Assembly: GCA_007244375.1 (NCBI GenBank)
Contig: SCVW01000015.1
Location: forward strand, 210,296-274,295
Direction of reading: 5' to 3'
Source of the DNA: Smithella sp.
GTDB taxonomy: Bacteria; Desulfobacterota; Syntrophia; Syntrophales; Smithellaceae
DNA length: 64,000 nucleotides
A model generated the notes under the pieces. The model saw nothing but the letters and a program-made list of their open reading frames with translations, had not been told where the DNA came from and searched no databases. A program made the position numbers and the translations under genes. Of the stretch, positions 7,345 to 14,627 are shown piece after piece. Positions within the stretch are counted from its first letter, which is position 1. Every line of letters begins with the position of its first letter.

Positions 7345-8583
7345 ATGGAACGCACAGTAAAAAAATATATCTTCGATCCGGAAATGAACGCGGGGAAAAT
7401 GATATTCCTCACCGGGCCGCGTCAGGTCGGTAAAACTACGTTTGCCCGTAATTGGCTTGCCGGACAAAAAGCCGGCGATTTATATTTCAACTGGGACGAT
7501 CCGGCAGTGGCCGTCGAGTACAAAAGAAATCCGCTCTTTTTCACAAACATCATCAATGATAGATTTGATAAAAAACCTCTGCCACTGGTATTCGATGAAA
7601 TTCACAAACACAAAAACTGGCGCAATATTCTAAAGGGCATTTACGACACCAATAAAGAAAAAATGACCTTGCTTGTCACTGGAAGTGCCCGTTTGGGTTT
7701 GTATCGCAAGTCGGGTGATTCGCTCATCGGGCGTTATTTTTCCTATCAAATGCTGCCCCTTGGACTGTCCGAAGCCGCAAATGACTTCTCGCATATTTTG
7801 ATGACCGACGAACCTCTGCGGACGATAAACACGCTAATGGATTATCTAAGAAAGATAAAACCGGCAGGCGCGGAAGAAAAGCTGGACAGACTTCTCGCTT
7901 TTGGCGGCTTTCCTGAACCGTTTTTAAAGAACTCGGCGCGTTTTTACAACCGGTGGAACGCCGAATATAAATCCCTGCTCACGAAGGAAGACATTCGCGA
8001 TTTATCCCGGATAGCGGATATCAAAGGCATCGGGCAACTCGTTGAGCTTTTGCCTTCCAGGGTAGGTTCCTTGTTGAGTGTCAATTCCATTGCGGAAGAC
8101 ATGGGCTCTCATCACGCGACAATTACTCGCTGGCTGGATATCCTCAAAGCAATCTATCTGATTTTTACCCTGCGACCGTGGCACAAAAACATTACCCGGT
8201 CGATTAAAAAGGAAAACAAACTTTACTTCTACGACTGGTCCAATGTGCTTGAGGCGGGCAGACGCTTTGAAAACCTGATGGCAGTGAGCCTGATTAAAAT
8301 GGCTGCAAGACTTTCGGAAACCGGCCTGGGGTCGTTTGAAATAATGCATATCCGGAATAAGGAAAAACAGGAAGTTGATTTTGTGCTGGTGAAAAACGGC
8401 AAACCGGTAGCTTTCTTTGAGGCCAAGGAATCCGACAGCGATATCAGCAGGGCAGGGCTTTATTTCGGCAAACAATTATCCGTGCCCTTTTTTCAGATTA
8501 TCCGCAACTGTCAGAAGGCGGAAGCATTCCCCGGCAACTGCGCCGTCATTCCCGCAACCAGTTTTCTGATGATAACCGGCTAA
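7345..8583 (+). CDS. AAA_14/DUF4143 ATPase (COG1373 type)
   Basis: 412 residues. The N-terminal AAA module has a Walker A GPRQVGKT (24-31), a Walker B-like PLVFDEIHK and a sensor-like LLVTGSARL. A winged-helix-like middle follows (AEDMGSHHATITRWLDIL) and then the DUF4143 C-terminus with a PD-(D/E)XK-like EVDFVLVKNGKPVAFFEAK. Such proteins are common in accessory regions; their biochemical role is not established, though the terminal motif resembles restriction-endonuclease-type nucleases. It begins four bases after a MITE-like element and sits downstream of twin operators. Its surroundings are toxin-antitoxin modules. Confidence 0.8.
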   Translation: MERTVKKYIFDPEMNAGKMIFLTGPRQVGKTTFARNWLAGQKAGDLYFNWDDPAVAVEYKRNPLFFTNIINDRFDKKPLPLVFDEIHKHKNWRNILKGIYDTNKEKMTLLVTGSARLGLYRKSGDSLIGRYFSYQMLPLGLSEAANDFSHILMTDEPLRTINTLMDYLRKIKPAGAEEKLDRLLAFGGFPEPFLKNSARFYNRWNAEYKSLLTKEDIRDLSRIADIKGIGQLVELLPSRVGSLLSVNSIAEDMGSHHATITRWLDILKAIYLIFTLRPWHKNITRSIKKENKLYFYDWSNVLEAGRRFENLMAVSLIKMAARLSETGLGSFEIMHIRNKEKQEVDFVLVKNGKPVAFFEAKESDSDISRAGLYFGKQLSVPFFQIIRNCQKAEAFPGNCAVIPATSFLMITG

Positions 8584-8585
8584 AC

Positions 8586-8657
8586 ACCATTCTCTTTTCA
8601 CTCTTCACTTTTTTTCCCAATCCTCTAAACCTCTAAACTTCCAAGCCTCTAATCATC
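8586..8657. repeat. Pyrimidine-rich dispersed repeat
   Basis: TTTTCACTCTTCAC followed by three near-repeats CCTCTAAAC, CCTCTAAAC, TTCCAAG and CCTCTAATCATC. It ends exactly where the GC-rich GNAT gene begins. Confidence 0.6.
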
Positions 8658-8687
8658 GTATCCATAGAGCCGGCCGTCGAATCGGAG

Positions 8688-9119
8688 GTGCCGGAGATCC
8701 TCTGCATCATGGCTTTTGCCAACATGCACCACGTCCCGTCCGAGGAGATGCCGGACCTGGACTGGCGTTGCTTCTTCGTCGCGCGGCTCGACGGCGCCAT
8801 GGCGGGGGCGGCCGGATACCGGATCCTTGACGACACATCGGCGAAAACCACCCTGATGGCGGTTGATCCCGCGTGCCGGGGCTACGGCATCGGCATGCTA
8901 CTTCAGGAGCGGCGGATGAGGACGCTTTTCGAAAAAGGGATCCGGAAGCTGACCACAAACGCCGATCGGCCGGAAACGATACGGTGGTACCAGAAGCATT
9001 TCGGCTACCGGGTGGTGGGGAGCCTGAAAAAGGTGCATGAGTTCGGCCATCCCGACATCCACGAGTGGACCACGCTCGAAACCGACCTGGTCGAGTGGGG
9101 AAAGCGCGCCGCAAACTGA
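8688..9119 (+). CDS. GNAT-family N-acetyltransferase, GC-rich and lacking a normal start
   Basis: GNAT motif A is clear (VDPACRGYGIGMLLQERRM, acetyl-CoA binding), with an ADRPETIRWYQKHFGYR motif B typical of ribosomal or small-molecule acetyltransferases. The best start inside the gene is GTG 8688, but the frame is open back to 8637. The residues just before (SIEPAVESEV) look like the authentic first strand of a GNAT, normally preceded by an ATG that is missing here. The gene is strikingly GC-rich compared with both sides, starting abruptly at about 8656, where a pyrimidine repeat ends, and fading by about 9140. I read it as a transferred gene whose 5' end was lost at the junction; activity is uncertain. 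Confidence 0.65.
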   Translation: MPEILCIMAFANMHHVPSEEMPDLDWRCFFVARLDGAMAGAAGYRILDDTSAKTTLMAVDPACRGYGIGMLLQERRMRTLFEKGIRKLTTNADRPETIRWYQKHFGYRVVGSLKKVHEFGHPDIHEWTTLETDLVEWGKRAAN

Positions 9120-9349
9120 AACCGATCTTAAAAGTGGGTCATCCATTAAAAGGCACGAGTCAAGAGAAAAAAAGAAGGACTAGGATCAGGTCTTGAAATA
9201 TAAGTATTTCGATAGTTATTCACCTGTCTGGATTATCCCGAAAAAAATATTGGTGACGGTTCTATTTTTATTTGCAAACAAATCCAATCAATCAACCTCG
9301 ATTTTCTCCAGCCCGGATATGACAACATGCTCTTCCCGGTTTCTGTTGG

Positions 9350-9628
9350 TTAAGCGGCGGATTTCTTGCGCAGCTCTTCTCCGATTTTTTCCGCCAGAAA
9401 TATTTTCAGCAATGATTGATACGGGACATCCCGCTTATTGGCAAGCATTTTCAGCTCTTCCAGAACAATTTCCGGCAAGCGAATGGATATGGTTTTTGAT
9501 GAAGGTTTCAATTTGGAAAGAGTAACCTTTTTAGCTTTTTTCCAATCCACATAATCTACCGAATCATGCTTGCCCCAGAATTCCCGTTCCTGAGCTTCAT
9601 TTCTAAATTTTGGTCTAATCGCTTTCAT
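9350..9628 (-). CDS. brnA: BrnA-like antitoxin (RHH)
   Basis: 92 residues on the minus strand, directly behind the BrnT gene (16-base gap). The C-terminal half SKTISIRLPEIVLEELKMLANKRDVPY is a ribbon-helix-helix dimerisation and DNA-binding unit, and FWGKHDSVDYVDW is the toxin-facing N-terminal part usual for BrnA/CopG-type partners. It would neutralise BrnT and repress the shared promoter at 9930-9958. Gene order (toxin first) matches the known BrnTA system. Confidence 0.78.
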   Translation of the reverse strand: MKAIRPKFRNEAQEREFWGKHDSVDYVDWKKAKKVTLSKLKPSSKTISIRLPEIVLEELKMLANKRDVPYQSLLKIFLAEKIGEELRKKSAA

Positions 9629-9644
9629 ATTGTTTATATACCTT

Positions 9645-9923
9645 TCATTCCTTGCTGCTCATGTCTCTTGCCGATATTATACGAATTTTGTCTTTTCTGA
9701 CCGTAAATACGGCAAAGAGCAACCGCTCGTCATCTGTTCTACCCAAAGCAAACAATCGTTCTTCTGCTTCGGAATGGACGCTATCTTCCGCCACAACAAG
9801 CGGCTGATTGAAGAACATCTGTTCGCACTCAGAAGGTGATACGCCATGCTTAATCCAATTTTTATCGATGTTGCCGTCATCCCATTCAAAACCGGTTGCA
9901 TGCAGCAGTTTATCCATTTCCAT
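9645..9923 (-). CDS. brnT: BrnT-like ribonuclease toxin
   Basis: 92 residues with the BrnT signature FEWDDGNIDKNWIKHGVS near the N-terminus, followed by the acidic/hydrophobic core (CEQMFFNQPLVV) and a C-terminal RTDDERLLFAVFTVR...IRIISAR, a RelE-like fold arrangement. BrnT cleaves RNA and arrests growth; the partner antitoxin follows. ATG 9923 is the upstream-most start; ATG 9917 (MDKLL) is also possible. A well-formed promoter with a central palindrome stands just upstream. Confidence 0.85.
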   Translation of the reverse strand: MEMDKLLHATGFEWDDGNIDKNWIKHGVSPSECEQMFFNQPLVVAEDSVHSEAEERLFALGRTDDERLLFAVFTVRKDKIRIISARDMSSKE

Positions 9924-9929
9924 GGCTTA

Positions 9930-9958
9930 TGTATATTACCATAATATACAATAGTCAA
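9930..9958 (-). promoter_or_regulatory. brnTA promoter with 9-bp inverted repeat
   Basis: Read on the minus strand: TTGACT (9958-9953), 17-base spacer, TATACA (9935-9930). The palindrome TGTATATTA-CCA-TAATATACA occupies 9930-9950, overlapping the -10 and most of the spacer. It is perfect and well placed for autorepression by the BrnA RHH domain. Confidence 0.7.
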
Positions 9959-9974
9959 GTCCTATTTTGGAGTC

Positions 9975-10131
9975 TTTAGAGGAGTTCGCTATCCCGCTCC
10001 GCTACGCTTCGACGGGGAATTCAGATGAAAATCCGAGGACGCCTTACATATCCCACGTCGCTTTGCTCCTGGGATAGTTCCATTTACTCTTCAAATTTCG
10101 TTACACTCATTTTCAGCGAATGTCACTAAAA
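9975..10131 (-). repeat. Dispersed element family C, diverged copy
   Basis: On the minus strand this reads TTTAGTGACATTCGCTGAAA, then GAGTGTAACGAAATTTGAAG, AACTATCCC and GCAAAGCGACG. These blocks follow the same order as in the copy at 12400-12590, with many substitutions. A second GGGATAGCGAACTCC-like block at 9975-10015 may be a further partial copy. Confidence 0.55.
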
Positions 10132-10174
10132 TCCACCGGATCTTTGATGACCGTGTGACTTGAAAATATTGTTC

Positions 10175-10211
10175 TTGCATACATGTAATGAATCGTATAC
10201 AATGCATTACA
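10175..10211 (+). promoter_or_regulatory. Promoter and operator of the RelB/RelE-type module
   Basis: TTGCAT (10175-10180), 17-base spacer, TACAAT (10198-10203). An inverted repeat TGTAATG (10184-10190) / CATTACA (10205-10211) frames the -10 and start region. This is the expected site for autorepression by the downstream RHH antitoxin. Confidence 0.6.
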
Positions 10212-10233
10212 AATGATTGAAAAGAGGTGTCTT

Positions 10234-10452
10234 ATGAGAGCTACAGTATCTATCCGTCTTCCTGATGAATTAACAAAGCATCTTGACGATATTGCGAAAG
10301 AAACGGAAAGGCCGCGTTCTTTCCATATCCAGAAGGCATTGGAAGCGTATATTGAAGATTTTGCAGATTTGCGGATTGCAATTGACCGGCTGAGAAATCC
10401 GAAAGATGAAGTCATCTCAGGAAAAGAGTTGAGGAAAGCTCTTGGCCTTTAA
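10234..10452 (+). CDS. RHH antitoxin (RelB/ParD-like)
   Basis: 72 residues starting MRATVSIRLPDELTKHLDDI, the RHH strand and first helix, followed by ETERPRSFHIQKALEAYIED and a C-terminal tail for toxin binding. ATG 10234 is preferred over ATG 10213 because GAAAAGAGG lies 7-10 bases before it and the RHH strand begins directly after it. It overlaps the toxin gene by 11 bases, which suggests translational coupling. Confidence 0.8.
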   Translation: MRATVSIRLPDELTKHLDDIAKETERPRSFHIQKALEAYIEDFADLRIAIDRLRNPKDEVISGKELRKALGL

Positions 10453-10696
10453 TATCAAATACAAGAAATCCATTTCAAGAGACCTTAGTCGCCTCGATAA
10501 AAAAGAAGCACGACGAATTCTTGATAAAATCGAAAAGGACTTGTCTGAACGTGCCGAATCTTATCCGGTTCTCAAAGGCGAATTTGCCGGATTAAGAAAA
10601 ATGCGGGTGGGAGACTACAAAGTAATATTTACCTTAATGGATAATGATATTATGATTCTTAGAATCGGACACCGGCGCGAAATTTACAAGAAATAA
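10442..10696 (+). CDS. RelE/ParE-family toxin
   Basis: 84 residues. NIKYKKSISRDLSRLDKKEARRIL is the usual N-terminal strand-helix pair, and GLRKMRVGDYKVIFTLMDNDIMILRIGHRREIYKK is the diagnostic RelE/ParE sheet with the conserved R..GDYR/K..Y pattern and a C-terminal GHR. RelE-type members cleave mRNA on the ribosome; the basic and aromatic residues at the C-terminus favour RelE over ParE. The start codon is TTG at 10442, inside the antitoxin frame. Confidence 0.82.
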   Translation: MAFNIKYKKSISRDLSRLDKKEARRILDKIEKDLSERAESYPVLKGEFAGLRKMRVGDYKVIFTLMDNDIMILRIGHRREIYKK

Positions 10697-10752
10697 CGGC
10701 AAAGAGATTCCGGCTTACGAATATTAGTGTGGGCATACAGGGGGTATTCCCT

Positions 10753-11424
10753 ATGTACGAAGAATTTTTAGAACCGACAGAATTTATCGATAGCAATAAT
10801 CAGGAGGTTCAGGCTTTTGCGCAAAAGGCTGTTGCCGGAGCCAAAACACTCCGAGAGAAAGCCGTCAAACTTTACTACGCCGTCCGGGATGGTATTTATT
10901 ATGATCCTTACCGGATTGATTTTAACCGCAACGGTTTTAAGGCCAGTACTATTTTGCGTTTGGGTTATGGTTTTTGCGTAACCAAAGCCATAACGCTTGC
11001 CGCTGTCTCACGCGCGCAAGGTATTCCCGCCAGACTGCATTTTGCCAATGTCCGCAATCATCTGACTACGGAAAGGCTTAAAGAAATCATGCAAACGGAT
11101 ATATTTTTTTACCACGGCTATAACGATATTTTTCTCGATGGACGCTGGTTAAAGGTGACGCCGACATTCAATTTATCTTTGTGCGAGAAATTCAGGGTAA
11201 AACCGCTGGATTTTGACGGAATGAACGATGCTATCTTTCATCCTTTTGATATGGATGGCCGACGTCACATGGAATATATTGCCGATCACGGTTCCTTTGC
11301 CGATTTGCCTTATGACAAGATTATTGAATCCTTTATCACCTGTTACGGAAACGCGACGAAATATTACGAGAAGCAAATAAGCCAGGCCGGCGATTTTGAA
11401 AGAGAAGCAGAAATAGAACAGTGA
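10753..11424 (+). CDS. Transglutaminase-like superfamily protein with replaced catalytic Asp
   Basis: 223 residues. ATG 10753 is chosen because CAGGGGGT lies about 8 bases upstream. The fold's catalytic Cys75 (GFCVTKA) and His121 (FYHGYNDIFLDGRW) are present, but where the third residue (Asp in DPT) is expected the sequence is VTPTFN, with Thr136. Members with this change exist in an uncharacterised bacterial group, so the protein may be a protease-like or amide-cleaving enzyme using another acid, or a binding protein. No signal peptide, hence cytoplasmic. The gene stands alone between toxin-antitoxin modules. Confidence 0.7.
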   Translation: MYEEFLEPTEFIDSNNQEVQAFAQKAVAGAKTLREKAVKLYYAVRDGIYYDPYRIDFNRNGFKASTILRLGYGFCVTKAITLAAVSRAQGIPARLHFANVRNHLTTERLKEIMQTDIFFYHGYNDIFLDGRWLKVTPTFNLSLCEKFRVKPLDFDGMNDAIFHPFDMDGRRHMEYIADHGSFADLPYDKIIESFITCYGNATKYYEKQISQAGDFEREAEIEQ

Positions 11425-11597
11425 AGAGAGGAAAGAAGAGGATTAGAGGATTGGAAGTTTAGAAGGTTGGAGGTTTGGAAGATTAGATGTCCACTTCTAA
11501 AATTTGCCAGACTTTACATTCGTGCGTGGAATGCGGCATTTCCAGGAATGCGCCGGAGTTCACTGCCGGACTAAAGCCTCTCGGAAACTCTTCCGGT
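11424..11597 (-). repeat. Purine-rich dispersed repeat plus a CCGGAGTT..ACTGCCGGA fragment
   Basis: 11424-11489 is the reverse complement of the pyrimidine tracts elsewhere (GGATTAGAGG, GGAAGTTTAG, AAGGTTGGAGG, GGAAGATTAGA). At about 11544-11573 a CGCCGGAGTTCACTGCCGGA block resembles part of the composite repeat at 12605-12640. Confidence 0.5.
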
Positions 11598-11918
11598 TTA
11601 AACAATCCTGATCCCCGTTTCTAAAATCTCTTTGACGAAGTAATCGCTGTCGTTGAAGTCTTCCGGGCGATAAGGCATCGGTGAGATATCACTATTTACT
11701 TGCAACGTAATTTTACGGATTTTGTTTCTGTCTTCAAATCTGTTCCCGATAAAATCTTTCGAAACAATCGCCAGATCAATATCGCTCCACTCGTCGTGCT
11801 TTCCACTGGCGTAGGAACCGAATAAAAATGCCTGCTGAACATGAATGCCGATAAGTTCAAGTTGTTCAAGATAGGATTTGACGGTTTTTTCTATTTTCCG
11901 ATCTGCTTTCTGAGCCAC
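11598..11918 (-). CDS. MNT-type nucleotidyltransferase (partner of HEPN)
   Basis: 106 residues if started at GTG 11918, which has AAGGAGA placed correctly upstream; an ATG at 11972 would overlap the HEPN gene by 82 bases. The minimal nucleotidyltransferase motif is complete: Gly34-Ser35 in LFGSYASGK and Asp46/Asp48 in WSDIDLAIV. In characterised HEPN/MNT pairs the MNT protein AMPylates the HEPN ribonuclease and so silences it. It overlaps its HEPN partner by 28 bases, in the usual order. Confidence 0.82.
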   Translation of the reverse strand: MAQKADRKIEKTVKSYLEQLELIGIHVQQAFLFGSYASGKHDEWSDIDLAIVSKDFIGNRFEDRNKIRKITLQVNSDISPMPYRPEDFNDSDYFVKEILETGIRIV

Positions 11919-12292
11919 GAGCGCATCTCCTTTATCCGTCTTAAATAATCCGTTGCGAATTGTTTGTCGCATTTGCGGGCAAATTGATTCTTCTCGTCAG
12001 GGTATCTGCCTTCCATGTTGAAATCCGAAACCTCGCTTAGAAAAACCAATTGTTCATCATTAAGATTCAGGCTTGTTGATTTGGCAAGTTTTACCAGATC
12101 ATGAATTCTAGGCGCAATTTTTTGATGTTCTCTGACATAAATCGCTTTAAAAAGTTTTTCCAAAACAAGATGCCCGATAAATAAGCACCAGGTGTAATGC
12201 CCATTTCCCAGCATGCTTTCTGCTACCGGCAGATCATTGTCTGATTGTGTAAGCCAGTATTCGACGTGCGCTTCCATGACATCCCTTAACAA
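11891..12292 (-). CDS. HEPN-domain protein (toxin of HEPN/MNT pair)
   Basis: 133 residues, all helical by appearance. It opens YWLTQSDNDLPVAESML and has the core GHLVLEKLFKAIYV with IAPRIHDLVKLAK, matching the HEPN domain of the PF05168 type. A clean RxxxxH ribonuclease motif is not obvious (RIH within APRIHDL), so RNase activity should be tested, not assumed. Possible starts are ATG 12292 and the later ATG 12277. First gene of the pair on the minus strand, behind a clear promoter. Confidence 0.78.
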   Translation of the reverse strand: MLRDVMEAHVEYWLTQSDNDLPVAESMLGNGHYTWCLFIGHLVLEKLFKAIYVREHQKIAPRIHDLVKLAKSTSLNLNDEQLVFLSEVSDFNMEGRYPDEKNQFARKCDKQFATDYLRRIKEMRSWLRKQIGK

Positions 12293-12310
12293 TAATTATT
12301 GTGTCTTTTT

Positions 12311-12336
12311 AATAACATGGCATGGTTATTTGTCAA
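12311..12336 (-). promoter_or_regulatory. HEPN/MNT promoter with inverted repeat
   Basis: Minus-strand TTGACA (12336-12331) followed after about 16 bases by TATTAA. The spacer holds AATAAC-N8-GTTATT (12311-12330), a plausible operator. Confidence 0.5.
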
Positions 12337-12384
12337 GGTAAATGTTAAACAGATACAAGGCGGATCGGAGTTTAATTTGTAGGG

Positions 12385-12672
12385 GAAAGTTCAACAATGT
12401 GAAATGTGAAGGGAGGGAAGAAGAGGATTAGAGGAATAGAAGTTTAGATGTTTGGAAGATTAGAGGATTAAAAAATAAAGTGAATGGGGAATGGTGCCCC
12501 GTTCCGCTTTGCTTCGGGGATAGTTCGCCTTACGCTTCAATCATCGTTTCACTCGATTTCAGCTTGGCTCACTAAAAAGTGAAGGGTGAAAAAGCTGGAT
12601 TCCCCCGGCATTCGCCGGGTTTTACTGCCGGAGTAACATCCCGCGTATGCGGGACGGGAATGACAGGAGTGT
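12385..12672 (-). repeat. Composite dispersed repeat (family C with flanking modules)
   Basis: On the minus strand the order is: GTCATTCCCG module with GCATACGCGGG (12627-12663), GGCGAATGCCGGGGG module (12602-12622), TTCACCCTTCAC tract (12577-12590), family C core from TTTAGTGAGCCAAGCTGAAA to GGGATAG (12515-12576), CACCATTCCCCATTCAC (12478-12496), then the CCTCTAATC/TTCCAAAC tract (12405-12470). The same module types in largely the same order make up 6600-7110, so this is a repeatedly copied or repeatedly assembled unit. Confidence 0.65.
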
Positions 12673-12676
12673 CCTG

Positions 12677-14422
12677 TCAGGTGCCGTGCTGACTTTCGTT
12701 TGAATTGGTCATTTTATTATTCGTGAAGATTCTCTTCAGTCTGTTGTTATAGTCGCTTTCGTGGTAAATCTTTAACCACCGGCTCACGATTGCTCCCGCG
12801 TATGTTTTAACAAAAAGATTTCTCCATATTCTTTTTATATCTTTCCAGGCATTGGCCAGCGGAACATAGAAAATTGTGCGCGCTGTCCAATCGATACGCC
12901 GTTGTTTTCTTGCTTTTGTTTTTTCCCGTAAATTATGTATAAAACGCCGGACATAAGATTCGCCGAACTCAATGGGAAATCCTATGGTCGCGATATACGT
13001 CCAGTTGAGCCAATTGCCGTAATTTAATTTTCTTCCGATAAATCCGCCGAGATATTTTTTCTTCATCAACAGACAGAGCATGTTTTGCAGGTCAAAGGCA
13101 TCTAGGCCGTCCGGCCGTGGATCGTAGCAAAGGAAAAGCCCGTCATATTTGTCCCAGCCGATCATTGAAAGAGGCAGGAGACGGTCTTCTCTTTCCAGCC
13201 TTGCTCTGAGATCGGAACCCGGCAGCGGAACTGCATTGAGCACCTGAATGGTGTCTATTCCTGATTTTTTGAAAAACTCTTTATAATATCTGGCCCGCTG
13301 CTTGATGGTGAGAGAAGAACTCTTTGAATCGTCTTTGTTTGAAGGATAGCCGAAAATGAACATGCCGTGCAGATAAAAATAGTTGGATAGTTTTCGGGAA
13401 CGGGCAATTAATTTTTCCGCCGTGACTCCTTTGCGCATGGCCCGCAGTTCCTCGTTAATCGGACTTTCATAGCCGATTGCCAGCATGGAAACTCCGGCAA
13501 AGCGCATGGCCTCAATCAGTTCGTCGTTTTCAGCCACTTCCGAGCGCACCTGAACAACGATGTCGATTTTTTTTCGAAAATTTCTTTTGTAATCGCCAAT
13601 TTTTCTGCACAGTGCAATGGCGTCAGCCGGATTCTGGGCGAAGTTGTCGTCGGTGAAAAAGAAATTCGAGTATCCCAAATCGGCATATTTAATCAGCTGC
13701 CGCAATGTTGTATCAACCGAAGCGAATTTGTATTTTCCATATCTTTTATTAACGATGCAGAATTCGCAATTCCAGTTGCAGCCGCGTCCCCGGTTGATGG
13801 GCAAATAACTCCATCTTTTTTTCAGGAATTTAATCAGGGTCAGGTCGGGATCGGCTAATTCATCCAAATCAGCAATTGGCTTGCGCTTACTGGTAAAAAC
13901 ATATTTTCCGGATTCGTCAAGAAAGCTTATCCCTTGTATTTGATGCAAGCGCTCACGATTCAAAGAGACACCGCTGTCGGAGATCAATATTTCCATCAGT
14001 TCCGCAATGGTTTCTTCGCCTTCACCATGGACGACAATATCAACACCGGATTGGAGCGCTTCCCGGGGCAGGGCATCCACATGGCTGCCGCCGGCAATGG
14101 TTACGGCGCCGAAACTCCTGTAATGGGTGGCTACCGAATACATGCGGGGTATCGAATTGCTCATGCCGCCGTAGAACAAAGCAATTTGCGCTGGTTGTCT
14201 GTCCTGTAAGAAGAAATGATCAGGCAAGCCGTTGGAATCCTGCGGTCCGTTGTAGTTGTTTTCATCAATCGCGTAGATTTCTTTGATGCGGGGATGATGA
14301 GTAATCTGACTCATAATGGACAAAAGCCCTACCGAAGGCATTTTTATCCTGGCGTAAATATTTTGCTGTGAATGCATCGGGTACTGCGGAATAATACCGA
14401 TAATGGTTAAATCTCTTTTCAT
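12677..14422 (-). CDS. B12-binding radical SAM protein
   Basis: 581 residues. Residues 1-145 form a cobalamin-binding-like domain (MPSVGLLSIMSQI, TIAGGSHVDALP, DIVVHGEGEETI), followed by the radical SAM core with RGCNWNCEFC (Cys215, Cys219, Cys222), TDDNFAQNP, and IGYESPINEELRAMRKG. The C-terminal ~130 residues are basic and aromatic and suggest membrane or lipid association. It belongs to the large class B radical SAM group that includes methylases and cyclases; substrate unknown. It is unrelated in sequence detail to the radical SAM protein at 4859. Monocistronic; promoter at 14502-14530. Confidence 0.78.
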   Translation of the reverse strand: MKRDLTIIGIIPQYPMHSQQNIYARIKMPSVGLLSIMSQITHHPRIKEIYAIDENNYNGPQDSNGLPDHFFLQDRQPAQIALFYGGMSNSIPRMYSVATHYRSFGAVTIAGGSHVDALPREALQSGVDIVVHGEGEETIAELMEILISDSGVSLNRERLHQIQGISFLDESGKYVFTSKRKPIADLDELADPDLTLIKFLKKRWSYLPINRGRGCNWNCEFCIVNKRYGKYKFASVDTTLRQLIKYADLGYSNFFFTDDNFAQNPADAIALCRKIGDYKRNFRKKIDIVVQVRSEVAENDELIEAMRFAGVSMLAIGYESPINEELRAMRKGVTAEKLIARSRKLSNYFYLHGMFIFGYPSNKDDSKSSSLTIKQRARYYKEFFKKSGIDTIQVLNAVPLPGSDLRARLEREDRLLPLSMIGWDKYDGLFLCYDPRPDGLDAFDLQNMLCLLMKKKYLGGFIGRKLNYGNWLNWTYIATIGFPIEFGESYVRRFIHNLREKTKARKQRRIDWTARTIFYVPLANAWKDIKRIWRNLFVKTYAGAIVSRWLKIYHESDYNNRLKRIFTNNKMTNSNESQHGT

Positions 14423-14501
14423 GATTAAAATCCTCGCCCTTTAATCTGAAAAGGTTGGTTGAATGGTAAACTCTCTGCGGAGGGATCACTCTTTAATTGT
14501 A

Positions 14502-14530
14502 AAAATAACCCCGGAAAAGGGAAAAGTCAA
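14502..14530 (-). promoter_or_regulatory. Promoter of the second radical SAM gene
   Basis: Minus strand: TTGACT (14530-14525), 17-base spacer, TATTTT (14507-14502). It would give an untranslated leader of about 70-80 bases before ATG 14422. Confidence 0.5.
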
Positions 14531-14627
14531 TATAGTAAAAAATTTAAAAACAGAAAGGCCGTGAGAAGGCAATTAAAAGGGGGGTCTTTTAAATAAAACA
14601 TCGTCGGCTTCGATAAGAAATTACAAT

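Noticed and set aside
9160..9215. AGGATCAGGTCTTGAAATATAAG, reminiscent of flanks of IS200/REP-type transposons in related bacteria
   Set aside because: Only one short segment, no transposase, no paired end or target duplication; the resemblance is from memory and cannot be tested here.
11598..11972. ATG 11972 as start of the MNT gene
   Set aside because: It would overlap the HEPN gene by 82 bases with no ribosome site; GTG 11918 has AAGGAGA at proper distance and starts at the conserved part.
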